The position numbers and the translations under genes are program-made. DNA of 64,000 bases from Anthoceros angustus (Eukaryota > Streptophyta > Anthocerotopsida > Anthocerotales > Anthocerotaceae): NCBI GenBank assembly GCA_010909165.1, contig MU008161.1, positions 868,001 through 932,000 of the forward strand, read 5' to 3'. Under the pieces are notes generated by a model. It worked only from the letters and a program-made list of their open reading frames with translations, searched no databases and was not told where the DNA came from. Positions 21,928 to 35,600 of the stretch are shown here, in pieces; within the stretch, counting starts at the first letter, position 1; each line of letters opens with the position of its first letter.

Positions 21928-24900
21928 TGGGCTATGCACTGGGAGTTAAGAAATAAGTAGGGTTTCGCTTTTTAGGATTGAAGGATAAATAAGGCGAAAA
22001 GGAGGAATAAATTGGGGTAGCGCCGGACGAGGCTCCGGAGTATACTCCGACTGGAGTGAACAACGGACCCCGCATTACCATGGCAAGCTCCGACTACGCC
22101 GAGTAACGGATAAGTCCAACCCACCCAGTGTCAAAATAGGATAAGTACGCCAGGAAAGTAACCTAGGAGCGAGGCGTGAGGATGACGAGGCGCGCGGACG
22201 GCCCCGAGTGGAGGTCGGGCATGTGAGGCTGTGATCAGAACCTGCGAGGCGCAGGCAGTATTCACGCCCGCGGCGTGGCGTAAGGCCGTAAGCGGGGCGA
22301 GTCGAGTAAGCCATGCACTCGCGCACGGACAACGAAGAGGCGCCCGCCCAGCTTACTTCCACAAGCCAAGGAGGGAGGTGGCTCGCCGCAGCCTCCCTCA
22401 CATCCCCTTGCGCCCGCAATCCCCGCTCGCTTTTTGGGCGCCTGGCCACAGAGCGTGGCGCACCGTCAAGGTTGGAGCAGAACGCGGGGAGGAACATCGT
22501 ACGGACTCGCCAGCCTACAAAGAACAAGAGGAGGAGAAAGCAATGGCACCCAAAAGCCGAGTCTGGGAGCCATGGACCTCGTGAGCGCGCAACATTGTGA
22601 CCCGCGCTATCCGGACTTGGGCCCCGCCGGAGGAAGTGGGAATTGGTGCAGGGAGTGGCATCCGGACGTGTTCCAAATGGTCTGACCTTTGACAACGCTA
22701 CCTAGTCCGGAGTTTAAGGCGGCGATCAACAAGGAGGTCCGATCCAAGAACCTCCGGAGGACTCGAGGCGATGGACCTTGAGGTCCCGAGGATGGCCTAC
22801 AACCGCCCAAGGAGGAAGAAGGGGCGCAGAGCCCCTTAAGGCGGGGAAGATAGGCCACCGCGTGGCGAGGCTCGAACGCAGCGACAACCAACGGATGGTT
22901 GATATCCGATCCGCCGGATACGAGTAAGGGCGGTAGCGGATCATTGTCCATTGAACTCGCCACCAAGGTGGATCACCTTGGTGATAACCCGCTGGTATTC
23001 TCGCATGCGCCCTGGGAAGAGAGCGACTGGGAAGGATTATCTTCGCCCGGTGCCTGTGAGGCACGCAAGCTAAGGAGCGAGAAGCCTCGCCATCGGCCGA
23101 CCCCATACCCGATTCATGTATGGGGACATTTCGAGCTCAAGGAGGGAGAGCTTGAGCGGCGCCGGAGGCCGGAGGCCCGCTGTAGAGCGTGGCGCCGAGG
23201 TGGGGGCCCTCAAGACCAAGCGACTGGAGGAGGACGATCGAGGATTCCGACTCACGCCCTGAGCGAACCCCTCACCACCTGTGGAAGTTTGGGAGGCGAT
23301 TCTTCCTCCTTTTGGTGCCCTCCGAGCAAGACAGAGGGAGCGATGCCGGAGGGCGCTGGCTCCCAGACCGGCTGACAGCCAACAACCACGACGCCGAGCC
23401 CCCGAAACGGGAGCCAAGAGGCGAAGACGGTTACCAACGCAAAGACCTCGAAGGTGCCGGACTTACCCCCGCCTACCTGAGTGGCAAGAGGTCAAGAGGC
23501 TAAGGAGGCAGGGGACGTGGCCCAAGGAGCAGGAGGTCACCGCGCAGCCACCTCGAGCCTGCCCCCGGCTGTGAAGGGGCAAAGCTTGCTCCCGACCCCT
23601 CACCTCCTCAGCCCAGGAGAAAGAGGGCACAAAGGAGTTAGAGGCCAAGAGGGCCAAGAGGGTGAGACTCGACTCACCACCGACCCGAGGGTCCCGATTA
23701 GGTCCGAGAACCCCCCGACTTACCCGGAGCGGGTATGGAGGTCCTGGCGGATCGAGAAATGCCGGCCCCACTACGGACTTTGTGGGGCCTCACTCATGGC
23801 CGTGGAAGAAACACGGCAGTCCTGCTACATGGACGGAATGCTTTGGGGTCTCGTGGTACAATGAGAAGACCTGTGAAGTGGAGGCCACCCGAGGAGGATG
23901 GTGGAACCCAAGAGCAAGTGAAGGCCGAGGGGCAAAGGAAAGGCGGAGTCCCTCGCCGGATCGAGGAAGGGAAACGCCGGGTGGCGGAGCGCGAGGCCCG
24001 GTTCAGCAGACTGGTTAAGGTTCTTCACCGGCGAATACCAAGCAAGCTCAGAGGCCCAAGCGGCGGAGGACCTGCAGGCGGAGGACGCGGGAGGCGGAAG
24101 AGGCCCGGCACAAGCAGAGAGCTCGACTCGGAGGCGGCCCGGCCAGCAAGGGCGAGGCCTGTAAAGGCGGCGAAGGAGCCAAGCCGGGCAAGAGCGACCG
24201 GATCACTATGCACGTGATCGAACCGTGGAGAGAGTCAGTGACCGAGGCTAACTCAAGGCCGTGACAAAGTGCTATGGAGCAGTAAGGCCAAGAGGGAGAT
24301 AGAGGATCTCCGAGTACCGCAGGAAGTAGAGGAGAAGCAGATGGAGGATGAAGGACACTGAGCTACAACCCAAGATGCGCGGAGCGCAGTGATTCTCAAC
24401 GAGAGAATCCACGACTGAGCACGAAAAGAGTGCCCGGCTCCGTCTCAAGACGGAGGAAAATCGCGACTATCCAAGGAGTTGGACGCTGCTGCCATGTATG
24501 AGCCGGAGGAAGTCCGAGCCTGGACGGAGGTATCCGACTGGAGAGGGAGTCATGAGCTAAAGGCCGTAATGAACGGAGCGCGAGCACGGAAGTAAAAGAA
24601 GCCTGGTCCACCGAGAAAGGCGGAAGGGCCCATGGCGGGTAAGTCAATGGAAAGGAAACGACGGAGCCGAGCAGGGAGCAACTGGCAATGCAGGAGGTGA
24701 CCGAGGCCCTTGTAGCCTCGCGATATGCCCACACAACCGCGTGAGAGGTGGCCCAACAAGCCGGCAAAGACCCCTCCCGAACACTTATGGCGGAGGGAGT
24801 ATCGCTCCGCACACGTGGAAGAGGCAATTCAACAAGTCGATCTGACTTTGCCTATTACCACGCCGAGCTCCGGCGAAGCCTCGACGGCCGAAACGGACGG

Positions 24901-26250
24901 ACCGGAAGGCTCAAGGAGATGAAGGCCACGGGACAAAGACAGGACCCTAGTGGCCCCTGCTTGAGATGAGGAGCGGAGAGGAGCAACCGGAGGAGGAACG
25001 AGGGAGCGCGATGCGATCGAGGGCACCCCGCACCTCACCATGGAAGGAGGGCCAACGGGCGAGTCACTCGAACAGCTGAGGACTTCGAGGAGAGCCACGA
25101 GGAGTCCGTGAGGGAGGAAACCCGGTGGCGTGAGTCCGACTTTGTCCGACCCTGAGGAGGCCGGACCTCAAGTCCGACTCAGAAGTCCGACCAAGTCCGG
25201 ACTCAAATAAGTCCGACTGTCAAGACAAGTCCGGAAGTCCTCCGACCGACCGAGGTCCGGACCCCGAGACAAGGTCGACCCAGCCGGACCGAAGGACTCA
25301 AGTTCGTGAGTCGAGACAGACCTCGAGGACCGGCCGCAAGAAGAAGGAGGAGCCCCTTCGACTTACGCTTAGGGGAGCCGAGTGGTGGCCCCACCGCCAA
25401 GGACCTGTGGAGGCTGGAGGATGACGCCGTGGTAACGGTTGTCGATCCGCCAGAGCCCAACCCGGCTGTGATTCCGGGAGAGGAGGGCCCGCCTCACGGA
25501 TCATCCGATTGGGTGCACCACAACCGCTGACGGGGATTGACCACCCATTCCGAGGGCTCAGACCTTCCCACACAATGGGCGAAGGAGATAGGGGGATAGG
25601 GGTAGGCGGCCGATTAGGTATACCGAAATATCACGCAATAGGGGTGTAATAAAGACGCCACCTTGGGCGCAGATAAGAGGGCCGAGGCCGCCTAGTAAAG
25701 CATCTTTCTCTTGGTGTTGATGCTGCCTGCGCACCTTTGTGAGTCTTCTTGCTAACGTGAGTCTGAGTCAGCGAGCACGACTCGGGAGATTGATCAAGGT
25801 CCCGTGACGACTTAACGCTGTGGTGTGTGCGTGGAAGGGTGATCGGTGATCCGTGTTTCGTCGAGCCGCGTCCGACACCGAACTGATCGAACGTGAGCCG
25901 AGGAACTGAGGGTGGGTGTAGAGCCCGGACGGAGAGGCCCGCGAACGACGAGGAGGTCCGGATCACAGAACCGCGCCTTTTCTAAGACCAAGAGTGTAGC
26001 GTGAGGAGAGAGGAAAGGACCGATGCGTGAGGATGTATGAACGATACGGACGCGAACGGGTCCTTAAACGCTTGGCCATACCGGCCTCAGACGAACGCTG
26101 TGAGTAGTTAGGAGTATGTGTTGAGACGAACGAGCGCTAAGGACGGTAAGAATCACCAACGCGTAAACGGGCCTATCATTCCCTTGGGAACGGACTTCTT
26201 CCTACAACGACACGGATTGTGCGCCCGGCCATCAAGAAAGTCCCGCCACA
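21928..26250 (+). repeat. LTR 2 (4.3 kb, shared, reference-length copy)
   Basis: The simplest LTR copy: start, about 3.2 kb of U3 body, an 11-bp repeat array at 25135-25300, AATAAAG near 25650, a TATA-side segment near 25672, then CCCGCCACA at 26250. It serves both as 3' LTR of copy A and 5' LTR of copy B. The U3 body has protein-like purine-rich stretches such as the GTKELEAKRAKR-type blocks and EAIQQVDLTLPI/SDFAYYHAEL. Confidence 0.8.
25135..25300. repeat. 11-bp TCCGGA-type tandem array in LTR 2 (degenerate)
   Basis: Same unit as in LTR 1 but more decayed, with units such as AAGTCCGACTC between full AAGTCCGGACC copies. Same position relative to the LTR end. Confidence 0.75.
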
Positions 26251-28439
26251 TTTTTGGCGCTACGGGAATGAAATCGGTCCTGGTGCCGCAGTGCGCCCTT
26301 AGGAAGAGAAGGTAATGCGGTCGAGCGACGGGCCTCAAGAGTGAACCCGAGGATCGGACGTGGTCACTCGCGTGCCCGAGCCGTGTGAGAGGGAGAGACG
26401 CCAAACCCAACGAGAGAGCACCGCCGATCGAGGAGGGAGAACGTGGTCGAATTGTCGACCAAGACGAGTACGGGTACGAGGGACGCCAACGGAAGAAGGT
26501 AGGATGCCCCACGCCTAACCCATCGATGGCGCAGCCATGGCCCCTACCGACCAAACAAGCGTACTCCATATTCGAGGGAAGAAGGAGCGGATGCGAGACC
26601 TTTGTGGAGGACTTCGTGTCCAAAGCCAACTTCAACGGAGAGGAGTCGACGCTCATCCAGTTTTCCAAGGGGTTCTCCGAGGAACCGCTCAATGGTATCG
26701 GAGAAAGTACCGACCACGAGAATGCCCCACCCGCCTCGCTTGAAGCTTTGAAAATGCCTTCTTAGAACGGTTTCGAGGATCGACCAGTGAGGGGTATGTA
26801 TTATCAAAGTTGGAAAATCAAGCGAGGGAAGAAGGAGAAGCCGGGCTCAGACATCGAGCGGTTCTATGCCCGAGGATCGGCATCCAACCCATACCACGAT
26901 GCAAGCGGTACGGTTCGCGGCCTAGCCAAACCCATGGCTGTGCACGCCCCGCCGCCGAGAAGGACGTGGGCAAGGCGGCCGAGAGCGGCCGAAAACTACG
27001 AGGAATCGCTACATCGAGGATAAAGAAATCCTCAAGGAGGCAAGAAGAAGAAGAAGAAACGGGGGACTCGAGGAGGAAGAGTCTCGAGGAGGAGGAAGAC
27101 CAATCGGAGGTGTCTTCTGAGGAGGAGCGTCCAAGAAGAGAGAGGTCTCTAGCGAGGAAGAGTATCCCGCAAGAAGAAGAGCAAGAAAGCCCGCTAAAAG
27201 AAGGTGGTAAGAAGGAGGTGGTGACACCAAAGATCGGTCCGAGAAGCTCCACGACCCGACTCAAGGAGGTAGCAGTGTCGCGGAGGACCGGAAAAGTGAT
27301 AAAGAGAGTAGAGGACCCGCGATAAACTGTGTTAAGGACCGAGAGCGCGGAAAACACCGACCACGGCGAACGCATCTCGTGTGCCGTGTGCCAAGAACAC
27401 CATTCGAAGTCCAACCGCCTCAAGGCCGGCATCAAGTGGACTACGACGAGGAGGAGGCCGAGGAGCAATGGGAAGAGGCCTATCGCATGTGAAGCCCTCC
27501 GGGCCGCGATATCCCAAAACCATGTATCCGCCAACCGGAGGTCCAATACAACGGGCCCCACCGATGCAAAGACCGCATGGGAGCCCTTCGTATCCTCCGA
27601 CGGCCGTGGTCCGTTGGAACCGCGGAATCTCGCCATTACTCCAACGCGTGTCCGCACTCCAACGAGGGGGTAATGGGGACTTCGAGCAGTGGCGATCGCA
27701 AGGTGCCGCATATGACAGCAAGACGCTATGTCCCAACCTCAAGCGACGATATGCCACACCAAGCGGAGAACCCGACCACCAACGCCACCTCCTAAGACCG
27801 TGACGCAAGTCAAGATGCTCTGGCGGAGGAAGAGATTCCTGAGGTACGCGAGATGGAAAAGAACAAGAAGGTTGGGGTGAAGAAGGCGAGAAATCTTGAG
27901 GTGTCTACTGTAGTCAAGGAAGGAGCGACGAGAAAGGCGCCATTGAAGAAGAACAAGATCGGAGGAAGGCCACGACGCCGAGGAAGGCAATCAAACCAAA
28001 TACCAGCAGAGGATCCGACCGATGAAGGAGGGCTGACGGCAGCTCACGGAGGGATTACCCAAGGAAGTTCTCCAAGACAGGAGAAGGGAACGGCCTCCCG
28101 CGACGGCGACGTTAGCTTCACCGGAAGTCCGGAGGTGACCGAGATGTTGCAGGAGGAAATGCGCAAGCATCCGGAGAATACCGTAACAAAGTGACCGGGA
28201 GAGGATGAGGACGCAGCAGCAGGATCCTCGATTGGGGTAGAAGCCTCCCCTTTAATGTGGCGACCGATGATGAATCGCAGCACTTGTGTCCTTTCGACAT
28301 ACCGAGGATAACCACCGCAAGAGGTCCGTCGGGCCGTTAGGAAACCCAGCCTCGGAGCACCAAAGCCGTGAAGGGTAGCATGGAAGTGAGGGTGGTGTCC
28401 CATACGGACCTGGGGCCAGGGTACAAGTGGAGATTGGAT

Positions 28440-28640
28440 GTATCATCAAGGATGTACTGCTGGACACGGGTCCGAGTCAACCTCATCACCAAGCCACACG
28501 AAAATTGGGCTTCACATCCTTCAACCTCAACGAAGACTCGAGAATGGCGTATATGTCAAGAAGAGATCCGCGGGAGTTAACCGAGTCTTGGCCACCATAG
28601 CGTGCACCCTACAAACCGGATTTTGTTGTGATCAAACCGG
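28440..28640 (+). pseudogene. Aspartic protease remnant (element B)
   Basis: The codons for L-L-D-T-G at 28460-28470, after IIKDV, are followed in another frame by ITKATARKLGFTSF-like sequence. Same order and stops as copy A. Confidence 0.65.
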
Positions 28641-29399
28641 ACCATTAGGGTATGAGGTGTTCTTTGGGCGGCCATGGTTGGCCTGCAAAGCTACACTTTG
28701 GAAGGAAGGAGATTCACTTCAAGCCGGACTGGGACCCTAAGGTGCGAGAAGGAGGTTGCTATCACCGGAGCAAGGACACCTATTGTGGGGAAACCGTGAG
28801 CACTACCGGGTATACCTCGGAGGACCACCGGCGATTTAACAAGATAGTTCCGAGGAGGCGACTTTCGCCAAGATCCGCCGGGTCCGAGGAGGAGATGGAC
28901 TATCATGGATGCCTTTGGCGGAAGTGATTGATTGTTTTCGAGTAAACGCCACAACGGGCCGGAGGAAGGAAGTGAAGAGGAGGTCGGACCACAAGGGGAG
29001 ACAACAAGAGTCGGACCAAGGAAAAGCGGACATCGAGTAACACGATTCACCTCCGACGAGCTCTTCGAGAATGGGGATGCGAGAGGACGATCCCGAGAGG
29101 AGGACGAGGGGTTTGGACGGAGGCAAGACGGAACGGAGACGGTGAACCCGGACGACGTGGAAGAAGTGGAGGTCCGCCAAAATTCTCAAGTTTAAGAAAG
29201 GCATGCCTCCGGACCAAGGAAGGACTAAAGCACCGGGGGGAGTTTTAGGTGTTCGCCAAGGTCACGGACATGAAGGGCATTCAAGAAGTGGGAGAGCATA
29301 AGATCGATTTGAAGCCGAGCGTGCCAACCAATCCGACAATACAAGCTCAACCCCAAGTATTCGATCAAGGTGAAGGAGGTCCTTGATAAGTACCGGAGG

Positions 29400-29800
29400 C
29401 AGACATCATTTTCCCCATCAACAGCGAGTGGGTCGCGCCGATTGTGGTGGTTCCCAAGAAACAACAGACAAATTGCATGCCAAGATTGAGGAAGCTCAAT
29501 CAAGAAGGAGAAGGACCACTTCCGATGCCATTCGTGACGACATTTTGGACAAGGTGGACGGACTACTTACTCCTTCCTCGGATGGCTACTCCGGATATAA
29601 CCAATTGCACCTAAGGGAGTTTGACCGACAAGACGACCTTCACTACGGAGTGGGGTACGCTTGCCTACAAGAGAAGTGCCTTTGGGATGACCGAGCGCCA
29701 GGTCGTTCATGCGTATGGTGACCAACGCCTTCCGTGACTTCGAGGGACTTCATGGAGATATTCCCGGATGATTTTGTGTGCATGGGGAGCAGGACAAACA
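29400..29800 (+). pseudogene. Reverse transcriptase remnant (element B)
   Basis: Pieces DDILDKVDG, DGYSGYNQLHL and the FGMTER-equivalent are present in RT order. The LDDF site is altered to PDDF around 29760-29775. Several frame changes are needed. Confidence 0.68.
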
Positions 29801-30849
29801 CCTTGGGCATCTAAGAAGGTGCTTGAGCGCGGAGACTCAATTGAGCCTACACCCGAGAAATGCTACTTTGGAATGACGGAGGGAATCTTGTCGACATCGG
29901 TGTGCTGGAATCGAGGTGGACCAGACAAGGTCCGGTCATCCGCCTCCAGACGAACCTAAAGGAGCCGAGAGGTTTCACAGGAATGGTGGGATACTACCGG
30001 TTTATTAAGGACTTTGCGAAGAGGGCTAAGTTGATGTAATCCCGGAAGGAGGAGGTTTGGACCGTCAGGAGCGAGAGGAGGCCTTTTACAGTAACACCTT
30101 GGTAAGCGCACGGCCTAAGAGGACCGGATCGAGGAAATTTCATGTGTATGTAGATGTGTCCGCTACATGGAGCGAGCCGTAAGGACGACAAGCGGATTAT
30201 CCCGTATACTACGCCGGACGATACCACCACGAACGAAAATACACAACTACAGAGCGAAGCAGGTATGGTATATGCCGCCAAGAAATTCGACACTACTACC
30301 CAAAGGAGTTTGTGTTCTATGTAGACCACTTTGCCATCCGGTGAATAAGACGGACTGTCCGGACGGATAGCAAGGTGGATATTGTTGCCGCAGGAGTTCA
30401 CGTTCAAGTGGAAACAAGACAAGGGAGGGCACCAAAATGCGATTTCGTCACGATTGAAAACAGGCGGTGTTGAGAGATCGTGAAGAAGATGCGCTCCTGA
30501 TGAGACATTGGTTGCCGCAGAAAGTACAACCGAGGAGCAACCCCAAGCTACGAGAACCGGCAGCTTAGTGGAGAAGGGAGGGTCTCCGTCCGACCCACGA
30601 AGAAATAGAGCGGTCCTGGGAATGGAGCTTCCAAAATCACTGGATGAGGGAGGCATTCGTGCACTATGCTCGACCCTTCGTAATGTACAACGGTGTGTGT
30701 TCAAATTAGGGCGGACGGAGTAGAACGAAGGTACTTACAACCCAGAGATGAGCCGCCAAGGGAATGCACGAAGGATTGGGGTGACACTACGCAAAGACAG
30801 TCACCAAAAGATTTTGAAGCGGATACCGGTGGCCAACAATGTATGGGGA

Positions 30850-31400
30850 CACCCACCGCTTAGAAGAAGTGTGATGCTTGTCGGATCGGAAAGCCAACCC
30901 CGACACAAAGGCCGCTAGTACCGATATTGGCACCGCACCTTTCAAAAGTGGGGTATTGACTTTGTTGGACCTATACCACGACAAGACACACACAAAGGAG
31001 ATACATCCCGTGGCAACGGATCATCGCACTGTGGGTAGAGGCGGTGGCGACAAGAACGGACTCGCAAATACCGTGGCCAAATTCTGTCTGAGAACATCAT
31101 AACCCGACGGATGTCCGCCGCTTGGTAAGTGATAGGGGAACCCATTTCCTTAATGATGTGGTGGCCGCCATGACGGAGTATTTCGCATCAATCATCGCAA
31201 GACGGCACCCTACAATCCTAAGGCCAATGGGTCGACAGAAGACAAATGGGCTCATCCGCAGGATCAATAAACTCACGGAACTACGCCCATGATCGATACT
31301 AAGCCGCCATCCGCACTGTATGCCCGACAGCAGAGAAGGTGACCACACAACGGACCCTTACTTGACCTACGGACACTCTCCCGTAATGCCAGAGTTTGAA
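30850..31400 (+). pseudogene. Integrase remnant, first copy (element B)
   Basis: WGIDFVGPI-type, LVSDRGTHFLNDVVAAMTEY and GST-EKTNGLI-type blocks are present. The surrounding sequence is repeated at 32100-32680 with different small indels. Confidence 0.68.
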
Positions 31401-32099
31401 GTGCCCACTTTTCGAGTAATGATGGAAGGGAGATGAAGAGGAAAGCCACCGAGCGACTCTTGGGGTTTGAAAGACAGAGGACAGGAAGAAGCTCACAAGA
31501 TGCAACAGCAAAACCAAATAAAGATTTGGCACGATCGCCGATCGGAATCGTGAGTATGTAAAGGAAGGGACCGCCCTCCTTTATGATAGTCACACATGCA
31601 TTTTCCGTGCAAACTTCACCGAGATGGATGGGTCCGTACTCAAGTGGTGCAAGTATATGACAACGGGTCCGTCCACGGCGACTAGATGGAGAGCTGCCCA
31701 CTGAAACGGGTGGCGGGTGAAGAAGTATCATGCTTAGTGTTGGCGAGACGCCAATGATGAGAAGGGAGTATGTGGGCTATGCACTCGGGAGTTAGAAATA
31801 AGTAGGGTTTCGCTTTTTAGGATTGAAGGATAAATAAGGCGGAAAAGGAGGAATAAATTGGGGTAGCGCCGGACGAGGCTCGAGTATACTCCGACTGGAG
31901 TGAACAACGGACCCTGCACTATGCTCGACCCTTCGTAATGTACAACGGTGTGTTCAAATTAGGGCCTGACGAGTAGAACGAAGGTACTTGCAACCGGCAG
32001 AGATGGAGCTAGCTGGAATGCACGAAGGATTGGGGTGGACACTACGCAAAGACAGTCACCACCAAAAGATTTTGAAGCGGATACGTGGCCAACAATGTA

Positions 32100-32680
32100 T
32101 GGGGACACCCACCGCTTAGAAGAAGTGTGATGCTTGTCACGGATCGGAAGCCAACCCGACGACACGGTGGCCGCTAGTACCGATATTGGCACCGCACCTT
32201 CGAAAAGTGGGGTATTGACTTTGTTGGACCTATACACCCTACGACAAGACACACAAAGGAGATACATCCCGTGGCAACGACCATCGCACTGTGGGTAGAT
32301 GACAAGAACGGACTCGCAAATACCGTGGCCAAATTCTGACGAGAACATCATAACCCGACGGATGTCCGCATTGGTAAGTGATAGGGGAACCCATTTCCTT
32401 AATGATGTGGTGGCCGCCATGACGGAGTATTTCGCATCAATCATCGCAAGACGGCACCCTACAATCCTAAGGCCAATGGGCCGACAGAGAAGACAAATGG
32501 GCTCATCCGCAGGATCTCAATAAACTCACATGAACTACGCCCATGATCGATACTAAGCCGCCATCCGACTGCGCCGGACAGAAGGTGACCACACAACGGA
32601 CCCTTACTTGACCTACGGACACTCTCCCGTAATGCCAGAGTTTGAAGTGCCCACTTTTCGAGTAATGATGGAAGGGAGAC
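32100..32680 (+). pseudogene. Integrase remnant, duplicated copy (element B)
   Basis: Second copy of the integrase core produced by the approximately 1255-bp tandem duplication whose junction lies at 31905-31925. It carries LVSDRGTHFLNDVVAAMTEY again, followed by its own polypurine tract and the start of LTR 3 at 33009. Confidence 0.7.
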
Positions 32681-35600
32681 GACAAGAGGAAAGCCACCGA
32701 GCGACTCTTGGGGTTTCAGACATGAGGAGGGAAGAAGCTCACAAGATGCAATGCAAAACCAATAAAGATTTGGCACGATCGCCGATGAATCGGAGTATGT
32801 AAAGGAAGGGACCGCCCCTTTATGATAGTCGTCATGCATTTTCCGTGCAAACTTCACCGAGATGGATGGGTCCGTACTCAAGTGGTGCAAGTATATGACA
32901 ACGGGTCCGGCCTACGACTAGATGGAGAGCTGTTGCCCACTGAAACGGGTGGCGGGTGAAGAAGTATGCTTAGTGTTGGCGAGACGCCAATGATGAGAGA
33001 AGGGAGTATGTGGGCTATGCACTTCCACGGGAGTTAAGAAATAAGTAGGGTTTCGCTTTTTAGGATTGAAGGATAAATAAGGCGAAAAGGAGGAATAAAT
33101 TGGGGTAGCGGACGAGGCTCGGAGTATACTCCGACTGGAGTGAACAACGGACCACTATGGCAAGCTCCGACTACGCCGAGTAACGGATAAGTCCGAACCC
33201 ACCTGTGTCAAAATAGGATAAGTACGCCAGGAAAGTAACCTAGGAGCGAGGCGTGAGGATGACGAGGCGGCCACGTGGACGGCCCCGAGTGGAGGTCGGG
33301 CATGCGAGGTCAGACCGAAGCTGCAGGCCAGGCAGTATTCACGCCCGCGGGCGCGAAGGCCGCAAGTAAGCGAGGGTCGAGTAAGCCATGCACTCGCCAC
33401 GGACAACGAAGAGGCGCCTTCCGCCAGCATTCCACAAGCGCCAAGGAGGGAGGCTGCTCACGCAGCCTCCGCAATCCTCAGCCTTGCGCCCGCAATCCGG
33501 CTCGGGCGCCGCCTTAGAGCGTGGCGCACCGTCAAGGTTGGAGCAACAACGCAAGGAGGAACATCGTGCCGACCGCCGCCAGCCACAAAGAACAAGAGGA
33601 GGAGAAAGCAATGGCACCCAAAAGCCGACGGAAGTCTGGGAGCCATGGACCTCGTGGAGCGCAACATTGTGACCCGCTATCCGGACGGCCCGGCCGGAGG
33701 AAGCAGGGAATTGGTGCAGAGTGGCATCCGGACGTGTTCCAAATGGTCCGGACTTCGGGCCCCGGAGGAAGCAGGGGAATTGGTGCAGAGTGGCATCCGG
33801 ACGTGTTCCAAATGGTCGGACCTTTGACAACGCTACCTAGTCCGGAGTTTGCCCGAAGATGTCAAGGCGGCGATCAACAAGGAGGTCCGATCCAAGAACC
33901 TCCGGAGGACCGAGGCGATGGACCTTGAGGTCCCGAGGATGGCCTACAACCCGGAGGAAGAAGGGGCGTGCCGAGCCCCTTAAGGCGAAGGGAAGATAGG
34001 GCCGCCCAGCAACGAGGCTCGAACGCAGCGACAACCAACGGATGGTTGATATCCGATCCGCCGGATCGAGTAAGGGCGGTAGCCCGGATCATTGTCCATT
34101 GAACTCGCCACCAAGGTGGATCACCTTGGTGATAACCTGCTGGTATTCTCGCATGCGCCCAATGGGAAGAGAGCGACCGGGGAAGGATTATCTTCGCCCG
34201 TTCGGCCAGAGGCACGCAAGCTAAGGAGCGAGAAGCCTCGCCATCGGACCCCATACCGATTCATGTATGGGGACATTTCGAGCCCCAAGGAGGGAGAGCT
34301 TGAGGGCGCCCCAGGAGGCCGGAGGCGTGAGGATGACGAGGCGGCGCCACGTGGACGGCCCCGAGTGGAGGTCGGGCATGCGAGGTCAGACCGAACTTGC
34401 CGAGGCCGTTATAGCGGTATTCACGCCCGGCGGCGCGGCGAAGGCCAGTAAGCGGAAGCGTAGGGTCGAGTAAGCCATGCACTCGCGCTACGGACAACGA
34501 AGAGGCGCCTTCCGCCAGAAGCATTTTCCACAAGCGCCAAGGAGGGAGGTTTCGCCGCAGCCCACAATCCTCATAGCCTTGCGCCCGCAATCCGGCTCGG
34601 CGCTTTTGGGCGCATTTAGAGCGTGGCGCTGCTGGAGCAACAACGCGCGGCGGAGGAACATCGTGCCACGGACTCGCCAGCCAAAGAACAAGAGGAGGAG
34701 AAAGCAATGGCACCCAAAAGCCGACGGAGTCTGGGAGCCATGGACCGTGGAGCGCAACATTGTGACCCGCTATCCGGACTTCGGGCCCCGGAGGAAGCAG
34801 GGGAATTGGTGCAGAGTGGCATCCGGACGTGTTCCAAATGGTCGGACCTTTGACAACGCTACCTAGTCCGGAGTTTGCCCGAAGATGCCGGGCGGCGATC
34901 AACAAGGAGGTCCGATCCAAGAACCTCCGGAGGACCGAGGCGATGGACCTTGAGGTCCCGAGGATGGCCTACAACCCGGAGGAAGAAGGGGCGTGCCGAG
35001 CCCCTTAAGGCGAAGGGAAGATAGGGCCGCCCAGCAACGAGGCTCGAACGCAGCGACAACCAACGGATGGTTGATATCCGATCCGCCGGATCGAGTAAGG
35101 GCGGTAGCCCGGATCATTGTCCATTGAACTCGCCACCAAGGTGGATCACCTTGGTGATAACCTGCTGGTATTCTCGCATGCGCCCAATGGGAAGAGAGCG
35201 ACCGGGGAAGGATTATCTTCGCCCGTTCGGCCAGAGGCACGCAAGCTAAGGAGCGAGAAGCCTCGCCATCGGACCCCATACCGATTCATGTATGGGGACA
35301 TTTCGAGCCCCAAGGAGGGAGAGCTTGAGCGGCGCCAAGGAGGCGGAGGCCCCGTAAGTAGAGCGTGCAAGGGCGCCGAGGTGGGGGTCGCCCTTCAAGA
35401 CCAAGCGACTGGGAGGAGGACGACCGAGGATTCCGACTCCATACGTCTGAGCGAACCCCTCACCACCTGTGGAAGTTTGGGAGGCGATTCTTCCTCCTTT
35501 TGGTGCCCTCCGAGCACCAAGATGTGAGGGAGCCGATGGAGGGCGCTGGCCCCGCCGGCTGCAACAAACAACCACGACGGCCGAGCCCCGACGAACCCGG

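Larger units (their letters stand above)
26251..33008 (+). mobile_element. Gypsy internal region B, with tandem duplicated 3' end
   Basis: Second internal copy with the same gag-pol order: primer-site remnant TGGCGCTACGGGAATG near 26255, gag about 26520-27330, LDTG protease site at 28460-28470, RT about 29400-29800, RNase H about 30130-30450, and integrase about 30850-31400. Its end is duplicated. Sequence from ACTATGCTCGACCC (30663) through the polypurine tract and the first 140 bp of LTR recurs from 31918, adding a second integrase copy at about 32100-32680. Confidence 0.8.

Noticed and set aside
22075-25098. Many 60-200 codon frames on both strands through the LTRs treated as separate genes
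   Set aside because: They are shifted fragments of the same repeated LTR sequence and change with every small indel; only the shared U3 pieces are mentioned.
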